Assembly: GCF_040958095.1 (NCBI RefSeq)
Contig: NC_091158.1
Location: 32,454,303 to 32,518,302 of the forward strand
DNA length: 64,000 nucleotides
Source of the DNA: Procambarus clarkii
Taxonomy: Eukaryota; Arthropoda; Malacostraca; Decapoda; Cambaridae
Direction of reading: 5' to 3'
The notes under the pieces are model-generated. The model was given only the letters and a program-made list of their open reading frames with translations. It made no database searches and was not told where the DNA came from. Position 1 is the stretch's first letter. Every line of letters begins with the position of its first letter. This document shows positions 32,771-43,104 of the stretch, in pieces. A program made the translations under genes and the position numbers.

Positions 32771-34880
32771 TACCAGGAACGGTTGAGGGCCCCAGGACTA
32801 ACACAGCAAGCCAGACGGGGCATGGTGGCTCCCATACCAGGAACGGTTGAGGGCCCCAGGACTAACACAGCAAGCCAGACGGGGCATGGTGCCTCCCATA
32901 CCAGGAACGGTTGAGGGCCCCAGGACTAACACAGCAAGCCAGACGGGGCATGGTGGCTCCCATACCAGGAACGGTTGAGGGCCCCAGGACTAACACAGCA
33001 AGCCAGACGGGGCATGGTGGCTCCCATACCAGGAACGGTTGAGGGCCCCAGGACTAACACAGCAAGCCAGACGGGGCATGGTGGCTCCCATACCAGGAAC
33101 GGTTGAGGGCCCCAGGACTAACACAGCAAGCCAGACGGGGCATGGTGGCCCCCATACCAGGAACGGTTGAGGGCCCCAGGACTAACACAGCAAGCCAGAC
33201 GGGGCATGGTGGCTCCCATACCAGGAACGGTTGAGGGCCCCAGGACTAACACAGCAAGCCAGACGGGGCATAGTGGCTCCCATACCAGGAACGGTTGAGG
33301 GCCCCAGGACTAACACAGCAAGCCAGACGGGGCATGGTGGCTCCCATACCAGGAACGGTTGAGGGCCCCAGGACTAACACAGCAAGCCAGACGGGGCATG
33401 GTGGCTCCCATACCAGGAACGGTTGAGGGCCCCAGGACTAACACAGCAAGCCAGACGGGGCATGGTGGCTCCCATACCAGGAACGGTTGAGGGCCCCAGG
33501 ACTAACACAGCAAGCCAGACGGGGCATGGTGGCTCCCATACCAGGAACGGTTGAGGGCCCCAGGACTAACACAGCAAGCCAGACGGGGCATGGTGGCTCC
33601 CATACCAGGAACGGTTGAGGGCCCCAGGACTAACACAGCAAGCCAGACGGGGCATGGTGGCTCCCATACCAGGAACGGTTGAGGGCCCCAGGACTAACAC
33701 AGCAAGCCAGACGGGGCATGGTGGCTCCCATACCAGGAACGGTTGAGGGCCCCAGGACTAACACAGCAAGCTAGACGGGGCATGGTGGCTCCCATACCAG
33801 GAACGGTTGAGGGCCCCAGGACTAACACAGCAAGCCAGACGGGGCATGGTGGCTCCCATACCAGGAACGGTTGAGGGCCCCAGGACTAACACAGCAAGCC
33901 AGACGGGGCATGGTGGCTCCCATACCAGGAACGGTTGAGGGCCCCAGGACTAACACAGCAAGCCAGACGGGGCATGGTGGCTCCCATACCAGGAACGGTT
34001 GAGGGCCCCAGGACTAACACAGCAAGCCAGACGGGGCATGGTGGCTCCCATACCAGGAACGGTTGAGGGCCCCAGGACTAACACAGCAAGCCAGACGGGG
34101 CATGGTGGCTCCCATACCAGGAACGGTTGAGGGCCCAAGGACTAACACAGCAAGCTAGACGGGGCATGGTGGCTCCCATACCAGGAACGGTTGAGGGCCC
34201 CAGGACTAACACAGCAAGCCAGACGGGGCATGGTGGCTCCCATACCAGGAACGGTTGAGGGCCCCAGGACTAACACAGCAAGCTAGACGGGGCATGGTGG
34301 CTCCCATACCAGGAACGGTTGAGGGCCCCAGGACTAACACAGCAAGCCAGACGGGGCATGGTGGCTCCCATACCAGGAACGGTTGAGGGCCCCAGGACTA
34401 ACACTGCAAGCCAGACGGGGCATGGTGGCTCCCATACCAGGAACGGTTGAGGGCCCCAGGACTAACACAGCAAGCCAGACGGGGCATGGTGGCTCCCATA
34501 CCAGGAACGGTTGAGGGCCCCAGGACTAACACAGCAAGCTAGACGGGGCATGGTGGCCCCCATACCAGGAACGGTTGAGGGCCCCAGGACTAACACAGCA
34601 AGCCAGACGGGGCATGGTGGCTCCCATACCAGGAACGGTTGAGGGCCCCAGGACTAACACAGCAAGCCAGACGGGGCATGGTGGCTCCCATACCAGGAAC
34701 GGTTGAGGGCCCCAGGACTAACACAGCAAGCCAGACGGGGCATGGTGGCTCCCATACCAGGAACGGTTGAGGGCCCCAGGACTAACACAGCAAGCCAGAC
34801 GGGGCATGGTGGCTCCCATACCAGGAACGGTTGAGGGCCCCAGGACTAACACAGCAAGCCAGACGGGACATGGCGGCTCC
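32762..34880. repeat. 64-bp minisatellite derived from a LINE ORF
   Basis: About 33 near-identical units, each containing CCATACCAGGAACGGTTGAG and AGCAAGCCAGACGGGGCATG. The first unit overlaps the LINE codons for PYQERLRAPGL. The last unit runs into the codons for ARRDMAAPIETYKILNKLED. The unit length is not a multiple of 3, so the array shifts the frame. Confidence 0.97.
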
Positions 34881-35260
34881 GATAGAAACTTATAAAATAC
34901 TGAACAAATTGGAGGATTTAGAGAATCCAGACCACTTCTCTAAAAGGTCGCATGTAACTTACACATGATGCAACAGCTTAATCAAGCACAACAGGTCACA
35001 ATCACCCCCCCCCCACCTCATCCATCTGCACAGCTCTAGTATCAGCTAGATATGGGTACTGGTAATGCCTCGCAAGAGCCTCCTCCTACGGGCTATTCAT
35101 GCCCGTGCTACCTTTAGGAAGGCTTAATCTTTATCAATCAATCAAGTCAAAATATAGGAGAAAAAAACGTTTTGCCATCCAAAGGGCTATAGACCCCTGG
35201 AACAGCCTACCTGCCAATGCCTTAACCCCCATCACTCACGATGGGTGTATTATAGACGAT
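34870..35260 (+). mobile_element. LINE C terminus and 3' end (right flank of 64-bp array)
   Basis: ETYKILNKLEDLENPDHFSK at about 34886-34945 continues the LINE protein interrupted by the array. IDPWNSLPANAL near 35190-35230 is the usual final motif (WN.LP). Untranslated tail to about 35260. Confidence 0.7.
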
Positions 35261-35350
35261 TTTTTTTATTTATAAGATAAACACAAAATGTACAAAAAGG
35301 AGAGCATAACATTATATAAACATAGAACATGAAAAAGACATGAAGGAGAA

Positions 35351-36115
35351 AAACCCATAGCACACAGAACCCAGAACACCATACAGTATACAGAACCCTG
35401 TATGGTATACAGAACACCGTATGTATACAGAGGAGCGTACAATATATACAGCCCCATACAGTATACAGAACCCCGTACAGTATACAAAATCCCGTACAGT
35501 ATACAGAACCCCGTACAGTATACAAAATCCCGTACAGTATACAAAATCCCGTACAGTATACAGAACCCCGTACAGTATACAAAATCCCATACAGTATACA
35601 GAACCCCGTACAGTATACAGAACCCCGTACAGTATACAGAACCCCGTACATTATACAGAACCCCGTACAGTATACAGAACCCCGTACAGTATACAGAACC
35701 CCGTACAGTATACAAAATCCCGTACAGTATACAGAACCCCGTACAGTATACAGAACCCCGTACAGTATACAGAACCCCGTACAGTATACAAAATCCCGTA
35801 CAGTATACAGAACCCCGTACAGTATACAAAACCCCGTACAGAACAGCATACAGTATACAGAACCCCGTACAGTATACAGAACAGTGTACAGTATACAGAA
35901 CAGCGTACAGTATACAGAACAGCGTACAGTATACAGAACAGTGTACAGTATACAGTATACAGAACAGTACAATATACAGAACAGTGTACAATATACAGAA
36001 CAGTATACAGTATACAGAACCCCCATACAGTATACAGAACAGTGTACAATATACAGAACAGTGTACAGTATACAGAACAGTGTACAGGATACAGAACCCC
36101 GTACAGTAAATACAA
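35351..36115. repeat. 19-bp minisatellite (GTACAGTATACAGAACCCC)
   Basis: About 40 units with variants (AAAATCC, GAACAGTGT, GAACAGCGT) grouped in blocks. The unit has no stop codon in any of the six frames over long spans, giving spurious long open frames on both strands. Confidence 0.97.
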
Positions 36116-36129
36116 TACAAATACCAACA

Positions 36130-37855
36130 TCTGGACCAACATAATCTCTCCGCTTACTTCAGGGATTACCATTGTTAACAGACAGACCATTACCCCACAT
36201 TTCTCCTAGCCAACAGGAATAAACCACCTCTAGATACAAGGGAGATAAGCTTTAGGCTGCACAATAAAACTTCTGTACGCAATTTTATAGCTGCTGCTGC
36301 TAATGTCAACTGGGAGACCGAATTAGGTAATATAGAGGACATCAACCTAGCAGTGCAATAATTTATTAAAAAAACTCTCAGCCTTTATAACACCCACTGT
36401 CCTATGCTAACGAAACAAGTCACAACTAAAAGGCTAAACAATCCTTGGCTTACAAAGGGTATACTTAAATCTATTAATAAAAAACATGACCTTGAGAAGA
36501 AGTATAGGTTAGGAATCGTATCCACAGAATTTTCAAAGAATTACTCATCATTGCTATCTAACATAATTACAAGAGCCAAAATTAAATACTACGAAGGTAA
36601 ATTTACCCACACAAAGGACAACATTAAGACAACATGGAGCACAATTTCACAAATATTGGGATCAAAAAGGTTTTTTTATAACAAACCAATACTCCTGTCA
36701 AATAACGATGGTCTGCTTTCAGCCTCTGATAGTGCTTTTGAATTCAATAGGTTCTTCTCATCCATTGGGTCATCCCTTGCTAATGATATGTGAATGTGGA
36801 ATGACCTTCCCAACCATGTTAAAGACTGTACCTCTCTCAACCAGTTTAAGATAAAAACTAAACACTACCTAATAAATTCCCTGTAATCTACCTCACTCCT
36901 CTATTGTCAACCCATGTCTGTTATTTTTTTTTTTTTTTTTTTTTTTTAATCAACACTGTTTGTCAACCTATTGTATTTGTGCTGCTTTTTCAGTCATGTT
37001 CCCCCTTTTTTTTATCTTTATTTGTATTTGTTCTCAACACCTTTTATTCTTTATGCTCAATTAGTATTAAGTTCTAGATATTAATGTTTTTCTTGCCCGA
37101 AACGCATTGCGTAATAGTGGCTTTAGGCATTGTATGTACTAGCTCTATCTATATATCAATCCATTAATGTAACATCACTTGTATGTATATACCTTACCTG
37201 AATAAACATCTGAATCTGAATCTGAATCTGATATTCCATCTTCCAGGACTAATGTTCAGGACTATCTTACAGGTAACTATCCATAGTCTCTGAACCTAAT
37301 GCCTGCTAATTCCACTGATGTTAATGAGATAATCCTTTCCCAAAAAACCAAGTCTAGTGCCATTGAGGAGATACCAACTCTAATTTACTAAAAAGCCTCC
37401 AGATCTTTAGCCCCTGCTATTGCATTACTCTACAACAAGTCACTTGAACTCCAAACCTTTCCAGATATTCTAAAAAAAAAAAAAGAGAGTAACCCCAGTC
37501 TATAAATGTGGTGATCTCACTGATGTCAACAACTTCAGATCTATATCAATTCTGCCAAACTTGTCTAAAATATTTGAAAAACTAATCTACAAGCAGCTTT
37601 ACTCTTATCTAGCCAAACACAATATACTTAGCTCTTGTCAATATGGCTTCAGACCCCAAAAAAGCACTAACGATGCACTTATTAGTATGATTAACTTGAT
37701 ACATGCAGCTCTTGATAAAAATGAGTTCCTTGTTGGGATATTTGTGGACCTGCGGAAGGGTTTTGACACTGTCAACCACCAAAACCTTCTTCTTAAATTA
37801 CATCATTATGGACTCTGCAGGTGCAAAGTCCCATTGTGTGAAGAGAACTAGAATG
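36130..37855 (+). mobile_element. Jockey-like LINE, interrupted by nested LINE end
   Basis: The end of the endonuclease starts at about 36140 (ISPLTSGIT). A linker and RT N-terminal region follow (36404-36793: NNPWLTKGILKSINKKHDL, FEFNRFFSSIGSSLAND). After an interruption at 36788-37229 the RT resumes (SLELQTFPDIL; then SKIFEKLIYKQLYSYLAKHN, CQYGFRPQKSTNDALISM, GIFVDLRKGFDTVNH to about 37840). It ends before motif B, so it is 3'-truncated and inactive. Confidence 0.82.
36788..37229 (+). mobile_element. Nested LINE 3' end with (GAATCT)n tail
   Basis: WNDLPNHVKDCTSLNQ and INSL-stop, then a 3'UTR (GTGGCTTTAGGCATTGTATG) and a tail CTGAATCTGAATCTGAATCT. TGATAT occurs on both sides, fitting a 6-bp target duplication. 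It is the same family as the copy at 19.94-20.58 kb. Confidence 0.8.
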
Positions 37856-37907
37856 GTGGAGATGTGATTATAAACTAGTGAAGATATTGACTCTTATACG
37901 TTTCACC

Positions 37908-38604
37908 TTTTTTAAAACACTTTGATGCACACGCGTCGTACCTACACGACGGGCTTGCTTAACGGGTTCCGCAACCGCGTCGTAAATAGCCGCGCGATGT
38001 AAAAAAAAAAAACATATAAAATCCAATTCTTATTCGATCGACTTGGGGTTAGTATGAAAATGTTTGCCATTAAATTTTCGTTTTCTTTAATAGGCACATG
38101 GCCTATTTGGGAAAACGGCATTGTTTTGTAACTTAGTGGAGAGACTATTGAGTTGTTGCCACAACGACGGTAATCGCCCACTTCACACACTCTTGGTGTG
38201 GCCCGCGATCATGATTCTACATTTATATGCATATGTCTGTGTAGGAAATTTTATTGCGAGTTCAGTGATATAAAATTTAACGCTGTCAGACTAATGTGGA
38301 GCTGACAACAAACAAAAGAGTATGAACATTTTGTTGCTGTTTGGGCGTCACGGCGAGTGATCTACATTTTATTTATTTCGTGGTGGGATAGCTAATGCTT
38401 TGGTGACATTTTATACATATGATCTTGTAGAGAATTTTATTGCCAACACATTGATACCAAAATGAAATACGTAGCTTGAGAATTGGTGTCAGGAGAGTGA
38501 AAAGATTACACACTTTTGGGGGTTTACGCTCAAGAGCCCAAAACGCCGCGCGCACAATGCACTATTTTTTTTCACGAGGCCCGGGCGCATTAAAGTGTTT
38601 AAGC
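37908..38604. mobile_element. Possible TTAA-flanked TIR element
   Basis: The left end TTAAAACACTTTGATGC and right end GCATTAAAGTGTTTAA are inverted repeats with one slipped A, next to TTAA. No transposase is visible inside. The interior is CpG-rich at both ends and AT-rich in the middle. Confidence 0.5.
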
Positions 38605-38636
38605 CGGGTCTTTCCTTCTAACCCCGTCCACTCCCA

Positions 38637-39030
38637 CAGCAGTACACAGGTGCACACAGTTACACAGCAGTACACAGGTGCACATAGTTACACAGCAGTA
38701 CACAGATGCACATAGTTACACAGCAGTACACAGGTGCACATAGTTACACAGCAGTACACAGGTGCACACAGTTACACAGCAGTACACAGGTGCACACAGT
38801 TACACAGCAGTACACAGGTGCACATAGTTACACAGCAGTACACAGGTGCACACAGTTACACAGCAGTACACAGGTGCACATAGTTACACAGCAGTACACA
38901 GGTGCACACAGTTACACAGCAGTACACAGGTGCACATAGTTACACAGCAGTACACAGGTGCACATAGTTACACAGCAGTACACAGGTGCACATAGTTACA
39001 TAGCAGTACACAGGTGCACACAGTTACAAA
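38637..39030. repeat. 28-bp minisatellite
   Basis: About 14 units containing ACACAGCAGTACACAGGTGC, alternating CACATAG and CACACAG variants. Confidence 0.97.
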
Positions 39031-39034
39031 AGCA

Positions 39035-39805
39035 GTGTGTAAACAAGAGGCTGGGTTGATATATTTGGAGGAGAGTGTGAAGCCCAGACTGTTACTGGGT
39101 CTCAGCCAGCAAGGGAGGCGCCACGCTGCCAGATGCATCAGTGTGAACATTGCCCCAACATCCCAGTGGAGTGTTTAAGGCACTCAACAACGGGTCGTTA
39201 GCAGTGTCTCCTATGACCAACTGCTCATACCTTTCCCTGCATGTAATATTCTTTTGTCTTGGTGTCGAGAATGGCTGATCTTAATTACCTCAGGGAATGT
39301 TATTGATGAACAATCGTCAAGGGACTTACCAATATTAGACATATATGTGCAAGTTAGTGTACCCATTTATTGTTGTCCATTATGTGGAGTGTTTGACCAT
39401 ATGTTGATTTATTGGTAACTATTTTTGCCCAGGAAGTGAAGGTTATGTGGTGAAGATATTGAACACATGAGCACATTAGTTGTATGTACAGTTTTGACCA
39501 AAGGTTCACCTCAGTTACAGAGGAGACAGTCACGTGTGATATAAGACAATTAACAACATGTTTGTAACATGGTGTAACGGGAGTGTTGAGGAGAGTTCAA
39601 GAAGAGCACACTGAGGGGTTGTGGGTCCAGCCTCAGTTAATATCAATATTTGCCATCGTCATTTATTTGTATTAAATGTTCTATTTTTTGACTTAGGAAT
39701 TTATTTCCTACCTCTGCAGGTGTGAAAGTGAACCAAGAGTAATTAAAGCCCATCACTATTTCTCGAATACATATTGTTACTAATTAGGATGGGAATAATT
39801 AAATT
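39035..39805. other. Unique-looking stretch, no gene seen
   Basis: No long open frame, RNA or repeat that I recognise. Confidence 0.45.
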
Positions 39806-39809
39806 AGTG

Positions 39810-40240
39810 AGAAAATCCTTAGGAGCCGTGATGAGGATTCGAACCTATGTGGTGGGTATTCCCCCGCACACACCCCAGACAATCCGGCCACGACATGGGA
39901 AAGGACTGCAATCTGGAGTTCTGCTGAACACACGAGGGTTTCCTGAGGCTTCTACTGAAGCCGGACCAGGATTTTCACACAAGCCCCCCCACTCTGACAA
40001 AGTGCATGGGGGGCAATCACATGTTAGTGTTATTACTCTGTGTATTAAAAGAGGAGCATCAGAGGTAGAACATTCCTAGATGACAGCCAGAGTGCATGGG
40101 GAGGGGGGATTGTGTGAAAATCCTGGTCAGGCTTCAGTGGAAGCCTCAGGAAACCCTCGTGTGTCCAGCAGAACTCAAGGTTGCAATTTTCCTTTTCCAT
40201 GTTGCGGCCTGATTGTCTGAGGCGTGTGGTGGACTACCAA
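39810..40240. mobile_element. Inverted pair of family-2 tRNA SINE
   Basis: The minus-strand copy (about 39815-40005) has GGAGCCGTGATGAGGATTCG (B-box side) through GGATTTTCACACAAGCCCCC. The plus-strand copy (about 40090-40240) begins GGATTGTGTGAAAATCCTGG and runs AGGCTTCAGTGGAAGCCTCA in the opposite direction. An ~80-bp spacer separates them. The tRNA head of the right copy is incomplete. Confidence 0.7.
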
Positions 40241-40875
40241 ACACATGGGTTGTTAGTGTGATTACTTGCTTTAAATCAAATTAGTATTTGTAAGGACTGC
40301 TAAATATGCCCTCATATTGATTTTTTAGGTTTACACTAATTTCTTTGTCGTCCTCTGTGCATGAACCTTCGCTTATAATAATAGGTCCAATACTGGAGGA
40401 GATTTTTATTACTATTTCACATACTTGAAGAAATATTTTGGAGTGTTCTTTATCTCTTGAGTGACTTTCTGTTCTAATTTACAAGGCTTTACAAGAATGT
40501 AAAAACATCATTGCTATGTATTCTAATAAACCCAATGTACCTTCTTGTATATAAATAAATAAATGTCATTTCTTCACTCTGGTGTGGTTGGTGCACGTAT
40601 GGTTGATGTGAGGCCTCACCAGATGACTCTCTGGGTGTTATTGGCATCAGTGAAGTGCCAGAAGCAGAGCTTTCTTTCCTTCACAGTTGAGGGGAGGAAC
40701 CAGTGGAGCTGGGGGGGGTGCCCAAAGCCTCACAGGGACAACGACTATCCAAAGTGGACCTCTGGGCTCATATTGCTGCTCAGCAACGAGAGCAGTGATT
40801 CTTGTTGACACTCCCAAGTTGGCTGAGAAAGAACTAAGAAATAATCCCCACCTGTTATGATATGAGGTTACGAAC
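40240..40875. other. Unique-looking stretch with a LINE-like 3' tail
   Basis: ACAAGAATGTAAAAACATC and TTGTATATAAATAAATAAAT near 40490-40560 resemble a retroposon 3' end. No gene recognised in the rest. Confidence 0.4.
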
Positions 40876-40877
40876 TC

Positions 40878-40880
<3 letters not shown>

Positions 40881-40942
<62 letters not shown>
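40881..40942. repeat. (TA)n microsatellite
   Basis: About 31 TA units. Its right edge is the 3' terminus of the left long PLE copy. Confidence 0.98.
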
Positions 40943-40945
<3 letters not shown>

Positions 40946-43017
40946 TATATTTTGGTAGCAGTCTTTCCTGTAGACATATATTATTAAATATGACCGAAAA
41001 AGTAAGATTAATAATTCTAACACGAATTTTCTCAATCTTTCGTACATTTCGCTTCACTGTTGGAGGTAATTCAAAAATCAATTCTCCAAAATTCATTTTT
41101 ATTTCTAGTCTGACGCGACACGAGCGCGTTTCGTAAAACTTATTACATTTTCAAAGACTTTAGTTCACAAATACACAACTGAATAGAACTTACGCATCTC
41201 CGATTTTATATCTACATTTGAGTGAGGTGGAAGGGGTGATGTGGCATTAACACAAGACAGAACAAGATGTGGTATTAATAGGGTATTAATTTCATCAACA
41301 CAAGACAGAACAAGAGTATTAATAGGGTATTAATTTCATCAACACAAGACAGAACACGAAACAATGGATATTGAATAGAAGTGTTTGTAGAAAGCCTATT
41401 GGTCCATATTTCTTGATGCTTCTATATTGGAGCGGAGTCTTGAGGTGGGTAGAATATAGTTGTGCAATAATTGGCTGTTGATTGCTGGTGTTGACTTCTT
41501 GATGTGTAGTGCCTCGCAAACGTCAAGCCGCCTGCTATCGCTGTATCTATCGATGATTTCTGTGTTGTTTACTAGGATTTCTCTGGCGATGGTTTGGTTG
41601 TGGGAAGAGATTATATGTTCCTTAATGGAGCCCTGTTGCTTATGCATCGTTAAACGCCTAGAAAGAGATGTTGTTGTCTTGCCTATATACTGGGTTTTTT
41701 GGAGCTTACAGTCCCCAAGAGGGCATTTGAAGGCATAGACGACGTTAGTCTCTTTTAAAGCGTTCTGTTTTGTGTCTGGAGAGTTTCTCATGAGTAGGCT
41801 GGCCGTTTTTCTGGTTTTATAGTAAATCGTCAGTTGTATCCTCTGATTTTTGTCTGTAGGGATTACGTTTCTATTAACAATATCTTTCAGGACCCTTTCC
41901 TCCGTTTTATGAGCTGTGGAAAAGAAGTTCCTGTAAAATAGTCTAATAGGGGGTATAGGTGTTGAGTTAGTTGTCTCATCAGAGGTTGCATGGCTTTTCA
42001 CTTTCCTTCTTATGATGTCTTCGACGAAACCATTGGAGAAGCCGTTATTGACTAGGACCTGCCTTACCCTACAGAGTTCTTCGTCGACTTGCTTCCATTC
42101 TGAGCTGTGGCTGAGAGCACGGTCGACATATGCGTTAACAACACTCCTCTTGTACCTGTCTGGGCAGTCGCTGTTGGCATTTAGGCACATTCCTATGTTT
42201 GTTTCCTTAGTGTAGACTGCAGTGTGGAAACCTCCGCCCTTTTCCATGACTGTTACATCTAGAAAGGGCAGCTTCCCATCCTTTTCCATCTCGTAAGTGA
42301 AACGCAGCACGGAACTCTGCTCAAATGCCTCCTTCAGCTCCTGCAGATGTCTGACATCAGGTACCTGTGTAAAAATGTCGTCAACATACCTGCAGTATAT
42401 GGCCGGTTTCAAGTTCATGTCGACTAAGACTTTCTGCTCGATGGTACCCATGTAGAAGTTTGCAAACAGGACACCTAGGGAAGAACCCATGGCGACCCCA
42501 TCTACTTGCTTATACATGTGCCCATCCGGGCTCAAGAAGGGTGCCTCTTTAGTACAAGCTTGGAGTAGTTTCCTCAGAATATTTTCTGGTATGTCAAGAG
42601 GAGTACAGGCTGGATCACGATACACTCTGTCGGCTATCATTCCGATTGTCTCGTCCACAGGTACGTTGGTAAACAGCGATTCTACGTCCAGCGAGGCTCT
42701 TATCCCTGTGGCCCGTATGCCCCGCAGTAAGTCAACAAATTCCTTTGGAGACTTCAGGCTGAAGGCGCAAGGAACATAAGGAGTCAGCAGGCCGTTGAGT
42801 CGCTTCGCCAGTCTGTACGTGGGTGTGGGTATCTGGCTAATGATTGGCCGAAGTGGGTTTCCAGGCTTGTGCGTCTTGACATTTCCATACACATATCCAG
42901 GTTTATATTCCCCAATGATCTTTGGCAGGTGGAGTCCGGATTTCTTGGCGTTCACAGTTTCGATCAGTTTGTTGACCTTTGCTTTTAATTCGGCAGTAGT
43001 GTCCTTCATTACCCTCA
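40943..43017 (-). mobile_element. Penelope-like element family 1, left arm of head-to-head pair
   Basis: From the centre outwards on the minus strand: an ORF for RT and GIY-YIG endonuclease (43018-41396), an ~300-bp 3'UTR, then the repeated terminal segment with the second start of the element ORF ([18 protein letters not shown], 41096 downwards) through LLPKYTNI, ending at (TA)n. The element is truncated at its 5' side, at the join near 43015, and corresponds base for base to 43522-45553 of the right arm. The two arms differ at only a handful of codons. Confidence 0.9.
41107..41159 (-). ncRNA. Hammerhead-like fold, PLE family 1 left arm
   Basis: Minus strand: stem I AGUCU / AGACU, box UUGAAAA, stem II GUAA/UUAC, GAAA, stem III CGCG/CGCG with a 7-nt loop, then UC before stem I'. 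It is the same as in the right arm. The core box departs from CUGANGA at positions 3 and 8. Confidence 0.5.
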
Positions 43018-43018
43018 T
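41396..43018 (-). CDS. PLE reverse transcriptase / GIY-YIG endonuclease (5'-truncated)
   Basis: 540 codons in one open frame. The apparent ATG is at the join with the right arm and is not the family start. RT motifs: KTHKPGNPLRPIISQ, LDVESLFTNVP (catalytic D), GVAMGSSLGVLFANFYM, CRYVDDIF (catalytic DD) and KLPFLDVTV. The C-terminal domain has VVYAFKCPLGDC, then YIGKTTTSLSRR, the GIY-YIG nuclease signature with the CxxxxC pair typical of PLE. It aligns without gaps to residues 139-678 of the right-arm protein, with about eight replacements (one is P to S in the GSPLG box). PLE proteins copy their RNA at a nick made by the nuclease. The 5' RNA-binding part is missing. Confidence 0.9.
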   Translation of the reverse strand: MRVMKDTTAELKAKVNKLIETVNAKKSGLHLPKIIGEYKPGYVYGNVKTHKPGNPLRPIISQIPTPTYRLAKRLNGLLTPYVPCAFSLKSPKEFVDLLRGIRATGIRASLDVESLFTNVPVDETIGMIADRVYRDPACTPLDIPENILRKLLQACTKEAPFLSPDGHMYKQVDGVAMGSSLGVLFANFYMGTIEQKVLVDMNLKPAIYCRYVDDIFTQVPDVRHLQELKEAFEQSSVLRFTYEMEKDGKLPFLDVTVMEKGGGFHTAVYTKETNIGMCLNANSDCPDRYKRSVVNAYVDRALSHSSEWKQVDEELCRVRQVLVNNGFSNGFVEDIIRRKVKSHATSDETTNSTPIPPIRLFYRNFFSTAHKTEERVLKDIVNRNVIPTDKNQRIQLTIYYKTRKTASLLMRNSPDTKQNALKETNVVYAFKCPLGDCKLQKTQYIGKTTTSLSRRLTMHKQQGSIKEHIISSHNQTIAREILVNNTEIIDRYSDSRRLDVCEALHIKKSTPAINSQLLHNYILPTSRLRSNIEASRNMDQ

Positions 43019-43104
43019 TACACCTCGACATCCTCACAGACCAACATCACCTCAGCACTGAAACAAGGATTATCAAGAAACTAACAACATTATATGGAGG
43101 ACCT

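Noticed and set aside
35250-36209. Long open frames on both strands (up to 284 codons) made of YTEPRTVYR-type or VLYTVRGSVYC-type repeats.
   Set aside because: A 19-bp minisatellite without stop codons in any frame. Both strands are open, which is not expected of a real protein gene.
37095-37130. GAAACGC-ATT-GCGTA in LINE and SINE 3' ends as another hammerhead.
   Set aside because: It matches only the GAAA/stem III half. No CUGANGA-like box or stem II lies upstream, and stem I is absent.
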